Positions 27,881-38,882 are shown, numbered from the stretch's first letter. The stretch is 51,912 nucleotides of DNA from Okeania sp. SIO2C9 (GCF_010672455.1 NZ_JAAHGO010000065.1:1-51912); one strand, 5' to 3'. Notes: a model not told the origin generated them from the sequence alone. A program made the numbers and translations.

Positions 27881-28031
27881 TTCCGCACCCTAACTTGTAA
27901 AGCGTACATACATTTTGGTCTGCTAAACCAAAGGTTGTAGGTTCGAGTCCTACCATCCTCCCTTTTTGTTTATGGAGGGTGTAGCTCAACGGATAGAGCG
28001 TTAGTGTCAAGCGCTTTATTGACTTGTGCGG
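27881..28031 (+). ncRNA. Scaffold RNA B: circularly permuted tRNA-like RNA
   Basis: Outer stem TCCGCAC/GTGCGGA; internal loop CCTAACTTGT / ATTGACTT; inner stem AAAGCG/CGCTTT; TACATAC. Inside, the 3' half of a tRNA comes first: anticodon arm TTGGT-CTGCTAA-ACCAA (GCU), T arm GTAGG-TTCGAGT-CCTAC and acceptor CATCCTCC (27914-27960). A 12-nt linker then closes the acceptor and the 5' half follows: GGAGGGTG, TA, D arm GCTC-AACGGATA-GAGC (27973-27999). The two acceptor strands pair over 8 bp. The scaffold stem thus joins between D and anticodon arms. No intron-type catalytic core is present. It resembles the tRNA-like module of bacterial Y RNAs (inference). Confidence 0.7.
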
Positions 28032-28054
28032 AGCATAATAATAGTGGTTAAAAT

Positions 28055-28182
28055 TTCACTTCGTGCCCTAACTGAGAAAGCTTACATACTAGCTCATTGG
28101 TAGAGCATTTGTCTCAAGAACAAAGTGTAGCAGGTTCGAGTCCTGTGTATGAATCAACAGCTTTTTTGACTTGCACGAGGTG
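28055..28182 (+). ncRNA. Scaffold RNA E: tRNA-Leu(CAA)-like inside the scaffold
   Basis: Outer stem TCACTTCGTGC/GCACGAGGTGA (11 bp with one G-U); internal loop CCTAACTGAG / TTTGACTT; inner stem AAAGCT/AGCTTT. The enclosed 28082-28153 folds as a whole, unpermuted tRNA: acceptor TACATAC/GTATGAA (one mismatch), D stem GCTC/GAGC, anticodon stem TTTGT/ACAAA with loop CTCAAGA (CAA), T arm GCAGG-TTCGAGT-CCTGT. The variable loop is short, unlike normal leucine tRNA. The scaffold sits on the acceptor ends. It begins 24 nt after element B. Confidence 0.7.
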
Positions 28183-28224
28183 ATTTTTAACTACTTGAAT
28201 TAAGTAGAGCAAAGATTTTTTGGC

Positions 28225-28367
28225 GTTGCTGATTCTGGGTATAATTTTGCCCCCCTAGCCCCCCAATTTTGGGGGGAATAAAACTCTAAAAGTCCCCCAA
28301 TTTTGGGGGATTTAGGGGGCGTAGACCAGAACCAAACAATCGCCCATTCATACTTCAATCCAGCAAC
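28225..28367. repeat. MITE-like element with GTTGCTG ends
   Basis: Ends GTTGCTGATTCTGGGTAT and ATACTTCAATCCAGCAAC form an imperfect inverted repeat; inside, CCCCCAATTTTGGGGG blocks form strong hairpins. The type is widespread in cyanobacteria as far as I recall. Confidence 0.6.
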
Positions 28368-28468
28368 AACAAGATTCTTTTAAACAGATGTATGGATAAT
28401 TATATAGAAGTTGTCAGAAAAAAATATCAATTTTTTGAAATAACTATAATCTCTTAAAAATAGAATGT

Positions 28469-28578
28469 TAACTTTGTACCCTAACAAATAAAGCATACAT
28501 ACATTACCCCTGTTACGGGTCAATATTCGGGGAACCGAAATGACTGTATAAACTGCTTTTTTGACTTGTACAAAGTTA
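28469..28578 (+). ncRNA. Scaffold RNA C: two-hairpin module
   Basis: Outer stem TAACTTTGTAC/GTACAAAGTTA (perfect 11 bp); internal loop CCTAACAAAT / TTTGACTT; inner stem AAAGC/GCTTT; then ATACA paired with TGTAT. Inside: ACCC-CTGTTAC-GGGT, a 7-nt-loop hairpin like an anticodon arm, and TTCGG-GGAA-CCGAA, a GNRA tetraloop hairpin. The source of the module is not identified; GGGGAACC also occurs in 16S helix 45 but 8 nt is weak evidence. Confidence 0.65.
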
Positions 28579-28599
28579 TTATTGAACCAACTTAAAAAA

Positions 28600-28804
28600 G
28601 TCAAAAATCTACATTATTTTTTTGACAGAAAAAATAGTCTATTTAAAAAAATGCGTTACTTTTTAGAGATATATAAAATTTAGGGTAAATTTTACCAAAA
28701 AATGAAATCCAAAACCTCCTCTTTTAAGGGGATGAAAAAATATTTAGTTCAGTATTTCAAGCCTCCCACTAAAGCTGGAGGTACTGATAACTGATCACTG
28801 ATAA
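28600..28804. repeat. Dispersed repeat fragments
   Basis: AACCTCCTCTTTTAAGGGGATG and CAAGCCTCCCACTAAAGCTGGAGG (the AAGCCTCC repeat), then ACTGATAACTGATCACTGAT heptamer-type tandem repeats. No gene. Confidence 0.5.
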
Positions 28805-28915
28805 TTGATAACTGAAATGACTTCATACCGCAACTGATAAAGTATACATACATTTTCTAACGGTCCTAAGGTAGCGATGTTCGGGCGACCGAAATAGCGA
28901 AGCTTTTTAAGTCTC
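28805..28915 (+). ncRNA. Scaffold RNA D (decayed): 23S helix-71-region mimic
   Basis: CAACTGATAAAGTATACATACATTTT matches the 5' side of the scaffold, followed at 28858-28877 by TAACGGTCCTAAGGTAGCGA, identical to the near-universal 23S rRNA segment after helix 69 (the I-CeuI target region), then TTCGG-GCGA-CCGAA, a GNRA hairpin like that of element C. On the 3' side AGCTTTTTAAGTC only partly matches and no long outer stem forms, so the copy appears degraded. Not an rRNA gene. Confidence 0.6.
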
Positions 28916-28974
28916 TCTGAGATAAAATTAGCGAGTTCACTGTCAGATCAAAAACTGATAAGAACGGCTTTAAA

Positions 28975-29105
28975 CAATTAATAATTAATAATTAATAATT
29001 AATAATTAATAATTACCTCTTCTTTTCAATGAGAGGATTGACGCGGTAGGGAAAATTTTTTCTTCTCTTGAAGGAATAAATAAGTAAAAAAAATTTTAAT
29101 TTTCA
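28975..29105. repeat. TAATAATTAAT tandem repeat plus ACCTCTTCTT repeat
   Basis: Six TTAATAA-type units (28978-29013) followed by TTACCTCTTCTTTTCAATGA and GAGGATTGACGCGGTAGGG. Another copy of the dispersed family that interrupts vapC. Confidence 0.55.
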
Positions 29106-29120
29106 CCATTTTAAATATTT

Positions 29121-30098
29121 ATGAAAACGTTAGTAACTCGCTCCTATCAAGGTGAAACTGATCTAGAAGCGATCGCTGAATTTTTCCAAGTTTGTGAAGC
29201 AGTCGATCGCTTAGATGAATGGGTATCTGTTTCGGATCTGCGACAAGAATTTAACGATCCAGATGTAGATAAGGAGCGTGACATTCGTCTTTGGGAAGAT
29301 GGAGAAGGTAAACTCATTGGTTTTGGGAAGTTATTAATACAAGAGTCAGTTGATGCTTTTCTCTTTTTTAGAGTTCATCCCACTGTTAGAGGTGAAAGTA
29401 TAGAGCAAGAAATCATTAGCTGGGGTGAAGCACGAATGAAAGAAGTTGCTAGAGATAAGGGTGTATATGCCAAGTTTCGATCGCCTGTTCGCGATACTCA
29501 AACCGAACGTATCGCATTATTAGACAGTTGTGGTTTCACACCAAAGCGTTACTTTTTTGAGATGGAGCGATCGCTCACCGAACCTCTTCCCAAACCAGAG
29601 TTACCTGTAGGTTTTACATTGCAGTCTCACTCCTCTCCCCAGTTTTCTGGTAAGTTGGGACAGCGAAAATTTTTAGAAGCATGGGTGGAAGCGTATAATC
29701 AAACATTTATTGACCATTGGAACTTCCATGAGGTGAAAGTTGAGCAGGTGGAATATATAGTAAGCGATCCTAATTATCGACCAGACTTGACCTGGGTGGC
29801 GATCGCTCCTGATGGTAAATTTGCAGCTTTTTGTTACTGTTGTTTTTATCCAGAAGAAAATAAGTACAAGGGAAGAAAAGAAGGTTGGATAAATACTTTG
29901 GGTACTCGTCGTGGTTTTCGTCAGCGTGGTTTAGGAAAAGCTATGTTACTTTCTGGAATGGAGGGTTTACAAAGTGTTGGTCTGGATAAGGCGTTACTTG
30001 GTGTTGATGCTGAGAACCCGTCGGGAGCAACTCTACTTTATGAGTCTGTGGGTTTCAGCAAAGTTCATACTAATATTGTTTATGGCAAAGAACTTTAA
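29121..30098 (+). CDS. Tandem-GNAT acetyltransferase, right paralogue
   Basis: A 325-residue double-GNAT protein. The C-terminal domain has GTRRGFRQRGLGKAML and DAENPSGATLLYESVGFSKV; the N-terminal degenerate domain has LLDSCGFTPKRYFFEME. Relative to the left paralogue it has a short insertion after HSSPQFSGKLGQRK. HIP1 sites are frequent in the coding sequence, a sign of long residence in this genome. It closes the RNA island on the right, in the same direction as the left copy. Confidence 0.85.
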   Translation: MKTLVTRSYQGETDLEAIAEFFQVCEAVDRLDEWVSVSDLRQEFNDPDVDKERDIRLWEDGEGKLIGFGKLLIQESVDAFLFFRVHPTVRGESIEQEIISWGEARMKEVARDKGVYAKFRSPVRDTQTERIALLDSCGFTPKRYFFEMERSLTEPLPKPELPVGFTLQSHSSPQFSGKLGQRKFLEAWVEAYNQTFIDHWNFHEVKVEQVEYIVSDPNYRPDLTWVAIAPDGKFAAFCYCCFYPEENKYKGRKEGWINTLGTRRGFRQRGLGKAMLLSGMEGLQSVGLDKALLGVDAENPSGATLLYESVGFSKVHTNIVYGKEL

Positions 30099-30104
30099 GT
30101 ATTT

Positions 30105-30224
30105 ATGAAAACATTAGAAACTCGCTCCTATCAAGATGAAAATGATTTAGAAGCGATCGCTGAATTTTTCCAAGTTTGTGAAGCAGTTGATCGCCTGGAT
30201 GAATGGGTATCTGTTTCGGATTAA
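30105..30224 (+). pseudogene. Truncated GNAT duplicate
   Basis: A 39-codon frame, MKTLETRSYQDENDLEAIAE and onward to VSVSD, nearly identical to the first 40 codons of the preceding gene, then a stop. It begins 6 nt after that gene's stop, so it is a partial tandem duplication. Confidence 0.85.
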
Positions 30225-30274
30225 GCAAAAATTAGAGGAATTAGGAGCAACAGTTTCTTTGAAATAATTTTTGT

Positions 30275-30709
30275 ATGTGCAATAAAACTTTTTATTTCAC
30301 CAGTAATGAATTAGAAAATATTGTTAGTGAATTTAATGATTGTACCTTGGCAAAAAGCAATTGGAATCATGCTGCACATTTAATTGTTGCCCTTTGGTAT
30401 TTGACTAACTATTCCGAGTTAGAGGCAATAAATAATATTCGCGATCGCATCAAAAAATATAATGTTGCAGTAGGTACTAAAAATACTAAAAATAGTGGTT
30501 ATCACGAAACAATTACGCTGTTTTGGGTGAAAATGATTCAGAAATATTTGGCTAAAAATTCAGCGAATAACTCTTTTGCAGAAAATGCTAATAATTTAGT
30601 CAACTTTTACGAAAATTCAGCTTTACCTTTTGAATATTACAGTAGAGAATTTCTGATGTCTGAGTCAGCTCGAAAAAATTGGGTAGAACCAGATTTAAAA
30701 CCTTTGTAA
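30275..30709 (+). CDS. Conserved hypothetical protein
   Basis: A 144-residue, mostly helical soluble protein. Conserved-looking stretches are KSNWNHAAHLIVALWYL near residue 27, GYHETITLFWVKMIQ near 78 and the acidic end. The two His-containing motifs suggest a helical metal or ligand site, but I know of no assigned function; similar proteins occur singly in many bacteria. It lies between the GNAT remnant and the TROVE gene without an obvious operon link. The sequence around 30225-30250 (AGCAAAAATTAGAGGAATTAG) could be the tail of another lost gene. Confidence 0.7.
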   Translation: MCNKTFYFTSNELENIVSEFNDCTLAKSNWNHAAHLIVALWYLTNYSELEAINNIRDRIKKYNVAVGTKNTKNSGYHETITLFWVKMIQKYLAKNSANNSFAENANNLVNFYENSALPFEYYSREFLMSESARKNWVEPDLKPL

Positions 30710-33300
<2,591 letters not shown>

Positions 33301-33339
33301 ACTTTTGTCGATGAAATTTTGTGATTTGAAAATAATCAG

Positions 33340-33437
33340 GGCAATAAACCCGGTTTCTTTTTTGCTCAATTACAAAGTGCTGCTACTGCAACTGAGTTGG
33401 TAGTCCAGTTGTGCGTTGGTGCGATTAAAAGCACTAC
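33340..33437 (+). pseudogene. Gene fragment, paralogue of 38883-39047
   Basis: The frame QLQSAATATELVVQLCVGAI (then KSTTAEG) matches QLQNAATANELMAKLYMGAV (then KSAKLQ) at 38938-39040. It is the C-terminal tail of an unidentified gene; a purine-rich AGAAGGAAGAAGG repeat has replaced the rest. Confidence 0.7.
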
Positions 33438-33694
33438 AGCAGAAGGAAGAAGGAAGAAAGAAGAAGGAAGAAGGAAAAACCTTGCGTTCTCTGAGTTTGA
33501 AGCTTTTTATCTGTCAAACACCTTTGCTTCGACTGCTATAAACTGCAACGTTATAGTTATGGAGAATAATTGTGACAACTGATAACTGAAATGACCAAGA
33601 GAAAATGGAATTCCGTATTTCAAGCTTCCTGTTTTCCTAGTTCATGCTGCGGTAGAAGGTACTGATAACTGATAACTGATAACTGATAACTGAA

Positions 33695-34003
33695 ATGACT
33701 AGAAGATACAAGTCAAAAAAGCCTAATCTTCTTTATCAAAGATTAACAGAAGCATTAGAAAATGGTACTAAAGTCCGCATTGAAGCAGAGGAAACTTATT
33801 ATGGTCTTCCCATTAGTGTAACGGAAGATTTTGTGGAAATTATGGTATTAGTGCCACCAGATGAATTTGATGAAGAAGATGATACTTTTAAACAGGTGAC
33901 ATGGTTGATTCGACTTGCCTCTATTTTTGCGATCGCAGATCCTACAGAATATTGGTCAAGTGCAAGATTAGAAAGACTATTGGAAATAGGTGTTACCGAA
34001 TAA
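33695..34003 (+). CDS. Small protein, paralogue A of 39059-39370
   Basis: A 102-residue acidic protein of unknown function. It opens with a basic stretch (TRRYKSKKPNLLYQRL) followed by EALENGTKVRIEAEETYYG, LPISVTEDFVEIMVLVPPDE, an acidic loop FDEEDDTF and the amphipathic QVTWLIRLASIFAIADPTEYW. The fold looks like a small beta barrel with a C-terminal helix. The ATG is preceded by GATAACTG heptamer repeats instead of a recognisable ribosome binding site. About 85% identical to the gene 5.4 kb downstream; both follow a fragment of the same upstream gene, so the block was duplicated. Confidence 0.75.
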   Translation: MTRRYKSKKPNLLYQRLTEALENGTKVRIEAEETYYGLPISVTEDFVEIMVLVPPDEFDEEDDTFKQVTWLIRLASIFAIADPTEYWSSARLERLLEIGVTE

Positions 34004-34099
34004 TTAATAATTAATAATGGCTTTGTTGGACAAAAGACGATCTGGTAAGCTATTTTTTTGCTAGTCCCTTACTCAAGCGATCGCTCAGTTTACCGAGAT

Positions 34100-34204
34100 T
34101 ACAGCGGTTTTCATTTGGGTAGACCACAGTAAGGACGTTCCATGGAACGTCCCTACAGGATTTTGCTTGTGAAGATGTGGTTCATCAATTTGAAAAGCGC
34201 TGTA
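34100..34204 (-). repeat. TA-MITE, copy in the array element
   Basis: A 105-bp element including its TA ends: TACAGCGGTTTTCA ... TGAAAAGCGCTGTA (13 of 14 terminal bases pair), with an inner ACGTTCCATGGAACGT palindrome. It lies inverted relative to the copy at 44931-45035. Confidence 0.85.
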
Positions 34205-36106
34205 ATGTTTGATTTATCTATTGTCCAATAGTTATCTTGAGTTGAGATACAGTCATAGTCAAGCAAACGCTAACTTTAGCGAGATAGGTATTTGATTTAC
34301 TATTGTCCAATAGTTATCTTGATTTTAGATACAGTCATAGGAAAGCGATCGCTAACTTTAGCGAGATAGATATTTGATTTACTATTGTTCAATAGTTATC
34401 TTGATTTTAGATACAGTCATAGGAAGAGCGATCGCTAACTTGAGCGAGATAGATATTTGATTTACTATTGTCCAATAGTTATCTTGATTTTAGATACAGT
34501 CATAGGAAGAGCGATCGCTAACTTTAGCGAGATAGATATTTGATTTACTATTGTCCAATAGTTATCTTGATTTTAGATACAGTCATAGGAAGAGCGATCG
34601 CTCACTTTAGCGAGATAGATATTTGATTTACTATTGTCCAATAGTTATCCTGATTTTAGATACAGTCATAGGAAGAGCGATCGCTAACTTGAGCGAGATA
34701 GATATTTGATTTACTATTGTCCAATAGTTATCTTGATTTTAGATACTCTCACACGAAAGCGATCGCTAACTTGAGCGAGATAGATATTTGAGTTACTATT
34801 GTCCAATAGTTATCTTGATTTTAGATACTCTCACACGAAAGCGATCGCTAACTTGAGCGAGATAGATATTTGATTTACTATTGTCCAATAGTTATCTTGA
34901 TTTTAGATACTCTCACACGAAAGCGATCGCTAACTTGAGCGAGATTAATATTTGATTTACTATTGTCCAATAGTTATCTTGATTTTAGATACTCTCACAC
35001 GAAAGCAAAGGCTAACTTGAGCGAGATTAATATTTGATTTACTATTGTCCAATAGTTATCTTGATTTTAGATACAGTCATTTCAGTTATCAGTTATCAGT
35101 TATCAGTTATCAGTACCTCTCTCTGCCTGTTTGCGCAGCATTCCGCAGGAAAGTCAGAGGCTTGAAATATTGAAACTGATTTTCTCTTGGTCGATTGGAT
35201 ATGGCGAGGGGACCCGCTCTTGACAGAGCCGCTCCGCTAACGCCATCCCTCGACCGCTTTTTCATCCCCTTGAAAGGGGAGGCTTGAGACCCTCTTTTTT
35301 GGTCAGAGTCAAGCGATCGCTAACTTGAGCGAGATAGATATTTGATTTACTATTGTCCAATAGTTATCTTGATTTTAGATACTCTCACACGAAAGCAAAC
35401 GCTAACTTTAGCGAGATTAATATTTGATTTACTATTGTCCAATAGTTATCTTGATTTTAGATACTCTCACACGAAAGCAAGCGCTAACTTTAGCGAGATT
35501 AATATTTGATTTACTATTGTCCAATAGTTATCTTGATTTTAGATACTCTCACACGAAAGCAAAGGCTAACTTTAGCGAGATTAATGTTTGATTTATCAGT
35601 TATCTTGATTTTAGATACTCTCACACGAAAGCAAAGGCTAACTTGAGCGAGATAGATATTTGATTTACTATTGTCCAATAGTTATCTTGATTTTAGATAC
35701 TCTCACACGAAAGCAAAGGCTAACTTGAGCGAGATAGATATTTGATTTACTATTGTCCAATAGTTATCTTGATTTTAGATACTCTCACACGAAAGCAAAG
35801 GCTAACTTGAGCGAGATAGATATTTGATTTACTATTGTCCAATAGTTATCTTGATTTTAGATACAGTCATAGTTAAGCGATCGCTAACTTTAGCGAGATA
35901 GATATTTGATTTATCTATTGTCCAATAGTTATCTTGATTTTAGATACAGTCATAGTCAGAGCGATCGCTAACTTGAGCGAGATAGATATTTGATTTACTA
36001 TTGTCCAATAGTTATCTTGATTTTAGATACAGTCATAGTTAAGCGATCGCTAACTTGAGCGAGATTGATATTTGATTTATCTATTGTCCAATAGTTACAG
36101 CAGTTT
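34205..36106 (+). repeat. About twenty 83-bp tandem repeats, HIP1-bearing
   Basis: The unit runs GTCCAATAGTTATCTTGATT, TTAGATAC, a variable 14-nt segment, GCGATCGCTAACTTGAGCGA, GATAGATATTTGATTTACTATT. Units are contiguous with no unique spacers. Two variants of the variable segment (AGTCATAGGAAGA and TCTCACACGAAAG) occur in runs rather than alternating. Many units carry HIP1 GCGATCGC; in others it has mutated to GCAAAGGC or GCAAACGC. The inner palindrome is CTATTGTCCAATAG. Interrupted once at 35081-35305. Confidence 0.9.
35081..35305. repeat. Composite repeat inserted in the 83-bp array
   Basis: Contains TTCAGTTATCAGTTATCAGT heptamers, TGTTTGCGCAGCATTCCGCA (foldback core), TCTCTTGGTCGATTGGATAT, and CCCCTTGAAAGGGGAGGC. 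It splits one 83-bp unit between ACAGTCAT and AGTCAAGCG. Confidence 0.75.
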
Positions 36107-36197
36107 CTGCGCATTATGAAGTACATCTCGGGAGTCTAGTCGCAGCTATATACTTTCATGCAACAAAGCCATTAATAATTAATAAGGGGGAAATCAG

Positions 36198-36341
<144 letters not shown>

Positions 36342-36399
36342 TAGAAACCTACGATTATCTATATAAATCTATGATGATCTCTAGATAGTCTGTTCTATT

Positions 36400-36600
36400 C
36401 CTGTTTCTATCTGGCAACGTCGGCGTTATCCAGTCCACAGGCTGTCACGGTCGAACTGACCGCCATAGCTAAATTTAACGCTGCATTCAAGTCTCGATCG
36501 CAGCTAAAATTGCACTGTTCGCAATTGAAAACACGCTCTGATAACAACAAAGACTCTTTGACTGTTCCACAGATGGATCGACAATTACTTTATAGATAGG
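36400..36600 (-). pseudogene. TnpB zinc-ribbon remnant
   Basis: On the minus strand, 36540-36430 reads roughly ERVFNCEQCNFSCDRDLNAA then LNLAMAVSSTVTACG, the closing CxxC, RDLNAAxN motif and tail of an IS200/IS605 TnpB. No further parts are visible, so it is a fragment. Confidence 0.55.
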
Positions 36601-36627
36601 ACAATACTTTTAGCGAGGGTAACATTT

Positions 36628-37374
36628 ATGGTTACACAACCCCAGAAATTGCCAGACTACATTATAAATACAGCATTGCGCTTATTTTACAACGCTGATG
36701 AAAATCACCCTCACAAAGAAGTTTACCTAGATTCAATGGAAACAATATATAGTTGTATCCGGGACAACGATTTTTTATCTCTATATTTTCTCCTACGGTT
36801 ACTGTATGTAACTGACAAAAGTCGTGCTAGCAAACAAAAAGTTTATCCTTTACTAGAAGCTAATTTAGAAAAATTAGAAAAATCATTACTGCCATTATTA
36901 CAGCATCCGTCAGTCAGGAAACTACCAAATGCTTTGGCCGCTGCTCCTATTCCAGAGCAAGGAGAGGCAATGGCAGCATTGTTTTTGAATTTAGGTAACC
37001 TAATTAACGACTTTCCCAAAGCAAACCGACCTACTAATAAATCTCAACAGACTATCTCACTTGCTCCAGAGCAAGGAGAAGCAATGGCAGCATTGTTTTT
37101 GAATTTAGGTAAGCTAATTAACGACTTTCCTAAAGCAAAACGAGCTACTAATATAGAAATTGCTATTCAATGTCAAGAAATAGCTTTGACACGATTTACT
37201 CGTCAATCCTTTCCTGAATACTGGGCTAACTGCAACAACGATTTAGGAATATCATATCTTTTCCGTATCCAGGGAGAAAAAGGGGAAAATATAGAAAAGG
37301 CCATCCATTTTTTCCAAAACGCTTTAGAAGTACACACCGTTCTACTAAACTTACCCAAACTTACTCATGAATGA
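36628..37374 (+). pseudogene. TPR/CHAT-type protein truncated by an IS
   Basis: The first 240 residues of what looks like a large cyanobacterial TPR protein (often CHAT-peptidase-linked). Helical repeats: LNALAAAPIPEQGEAMAALF and a second copy SLAPEQGEAMAALFLNLGKL 38 residues later (a 114-nt internal duplication), then EYWANCNNDLGISYLFRIQG and ENIEKAIHFFQNALEVHT, a typical TPR pair. The end (VLLNLPKLTHE) is encoded by the terminal sequence of TnpB copy 2, since GGGTAAGTTTAGTAGAACGG also ends copy 3. The downstream part is not found beyond the IS. A functional truncated product is possible but not expected. Confidence 0.7.
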
Positions 37375-38620
37375 TTGCATGAGCTTTGGAGCTAGCTTCC
37401 TGTTTCACAGAAGACCACTGACCGCAGTCTGTAACTTATCTTCAAGAGCAGGCTTAAATTCGCTTGGAACTCAAGCTACTGATACACATAGTTTTTCAGG
37501 TTGATAGCAGCATTCAAATCTCTATCACCTTCAAAACCGCATTCACTACATTTGCTAACGCAAAGCTGCGCTAACATAAGTTTTCAAGTGTAACGGCATT
37601 TTCTGTTGATGACCACAGTTTGAACATATTTGAGAACTTGGGTAAAATCTATCCGCTATGACTAATTTACTGCCGTACCATTCACATTTGTATGTAAGCT
37701 GACGTTTAAATTCATAAAAACCACAGTCTGCTATGGCACTTGCCAGTTTATGATTTTTAAGCATTCCAGTTACGTTCAAGTCCTCAATTACTATGGTGCT
37801 GTGGTTTTTAGCTAACCATGAAGTGAGTTTATGTAGTGCGTCTGCTCTGATATCGGCTACTTTCTTGTGAACCTTTGCTAGTTTTTTTACTGCTTTGCGT
37901 CGGTTTTTGGAACCAATAACTTTTTTGCTGACTGCACGTTGATGACGAACTAATTGTTTTTTTGCTTGTCTGTAGGCTTTGACATTAGCAAATTTACTGC
38001 CATCAGAACAGGTTGCTAATGTATTTATGCCTATGTCTACACCAATAGTTTCTCCTACTTTTTCTGTTGGGTATGCTTCAAAGTCGTACTTGAAACTGAT
38101 GTACCAACTATCTGCACGTTTTGATATTCTCACATTTTTTACTCTGCAAGAAGGTAAGATTTCATAAGTTTTTACTGCTCCTATTCTTGGTAGTTGTATG
38201 TAGTTTCCTTGAATGATTTTGATACTTCCTTCTAAGTAAAAGCTGTCTTTTCTACCTTTTTTCTTAAAGACCGGAAATCCACGGTTCGGAATAGTTAGAA
38301 AGTTTTTAAATGCCCTCTCTAAATCTCTTAATGCTTGCCCTTGGTGCACATTTAGACACCTCATAATACCAAGGATTAACTGATTTGACTTCAGCTACTA
38401 AACGTTTGTGCAGGGTGATGGCGCTTGGGCGTTTTTTAGTTTCTTCGTACTCTTTTATACAAGTTGCTAACCCCCAGTTATAAGCATGACGAGCAACACC
38501 TGCGTGTTTGGCAAGTATAGTTTTTTGGTAATTGTTAACTTTTAATTTGGTCTTAATTGATTGCATTTGAACACGCACACCATGAAAAAAGTATTTGACA
38601 ATTTTAGTATATAAATTAAT
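37343..38620 (-). mobile_element. IS200/IS605-type element with TnpB, copy 2
   Basis: Boundaries are taken from the sequence shared with copy 3: TATACTAAAATTGTCAAATAC on the left (about 38617) and AAGTTTAGTAGAACGG on the right (about 37343). No tnpA. The element interrupts the TPR gene. Confidence 0.65.
37490..38578 (-). pseudogene. TnpB copy 2, frameshifted but otherwise clean
   Basis: N-terminal frame 38578-38306 (MQSIKTKLKVNNYQKTILAK, HAYNWGLATC) and main frame 38364-37555 overlap because of one extra base around AAGGGCAAGCATTA. The main frame has RuvC-I GVDIGINTLATCSDG, IVIEDLNVTGML and zinc-ribbon half CSNCGHQQKMPLHLK. A 22-nt insertion, GTTAGCGCAGCTTTGCGTTA(GC), then breaks the frame before KCSECGFEGDRDLNAAINLK. 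Both lesions are shared by copy 3, so they predate the duplication. It is the reference for reading insertions in copy 3. Confidence 0.85.
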
Positions 38621-38882
38621 CTATGATAGCAAATCATCAGGGTATTTTCAAGATTTATTAATATTTGTCTAATGCGTGTCCAATTATTCGACTTCAGTAG
38701 TTAGCCCCAATAGTGGTGATGAGAAAGTTACTATATAGAAGTGCTAAATCCAAATAAAGTCCATAGGTTTCTATTTGGGAAAAAGACAGATTTTTCATGT
38801 CATTAGTCATTTTTGGGCTAAACATTCCCAAAGACCCAAATCTCGTCAATGACAACTATGTACGGATTTCCGGGCAATTGAG
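38621..38882. other. Non-coding stretch
   Basis: No gene recognised; AT-rich with CCCAAAGACCC and CCTAGTC fragments. It may contain the decayed 5' part of the gene whose tail follows at 38883. Confidence 0.35.

Larger units (their letters stand above)
34010..36179. mobile_element. 2.15-kb TIR-bounded element carrying a tandem array
   Basis: GGCTTTGTTG at 34019-34028 is matched inversely by CAACAAAGCC at 36161-36170, with further partial identity inside (to ACAAAAG/TGAAAG). Both ends are flanked by ATTAATAAT (34010-34018 and 36171-36179), a candidate 9-bp target duplication, though TTAATAAT runs are common here. No transposase is inside; the content is the 83-bp array, a TA-MITE and one further repeat. 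Confidence 0.6.

Noticed and set aside
27881-28031. Permuted group I intron or algal/archaeal-type permuted tRNA with BHB motif
   Set aside because: The flanks total about 60 nt, far too short for a group I core, and no BHB arrangement is seen; the flanks match the scaffold of the non-tRNA elements instead.
33397-33582. 61-codon plus-strand frame after the TROVE gene
   Set aside because: Only its first third (VVQLCVGAIKST) is a gene relic; the remainder translates the AGAAGGAAGAAGG repeat. Treated as part of a fragment.
34205-36106. Possible CRISPR array
   Set aside because: Units of about 83 bp are contiguous and nearly identical over their whole length; the only variable part exists in two versions and is not a set of unique spacers. 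No cas genes are near.
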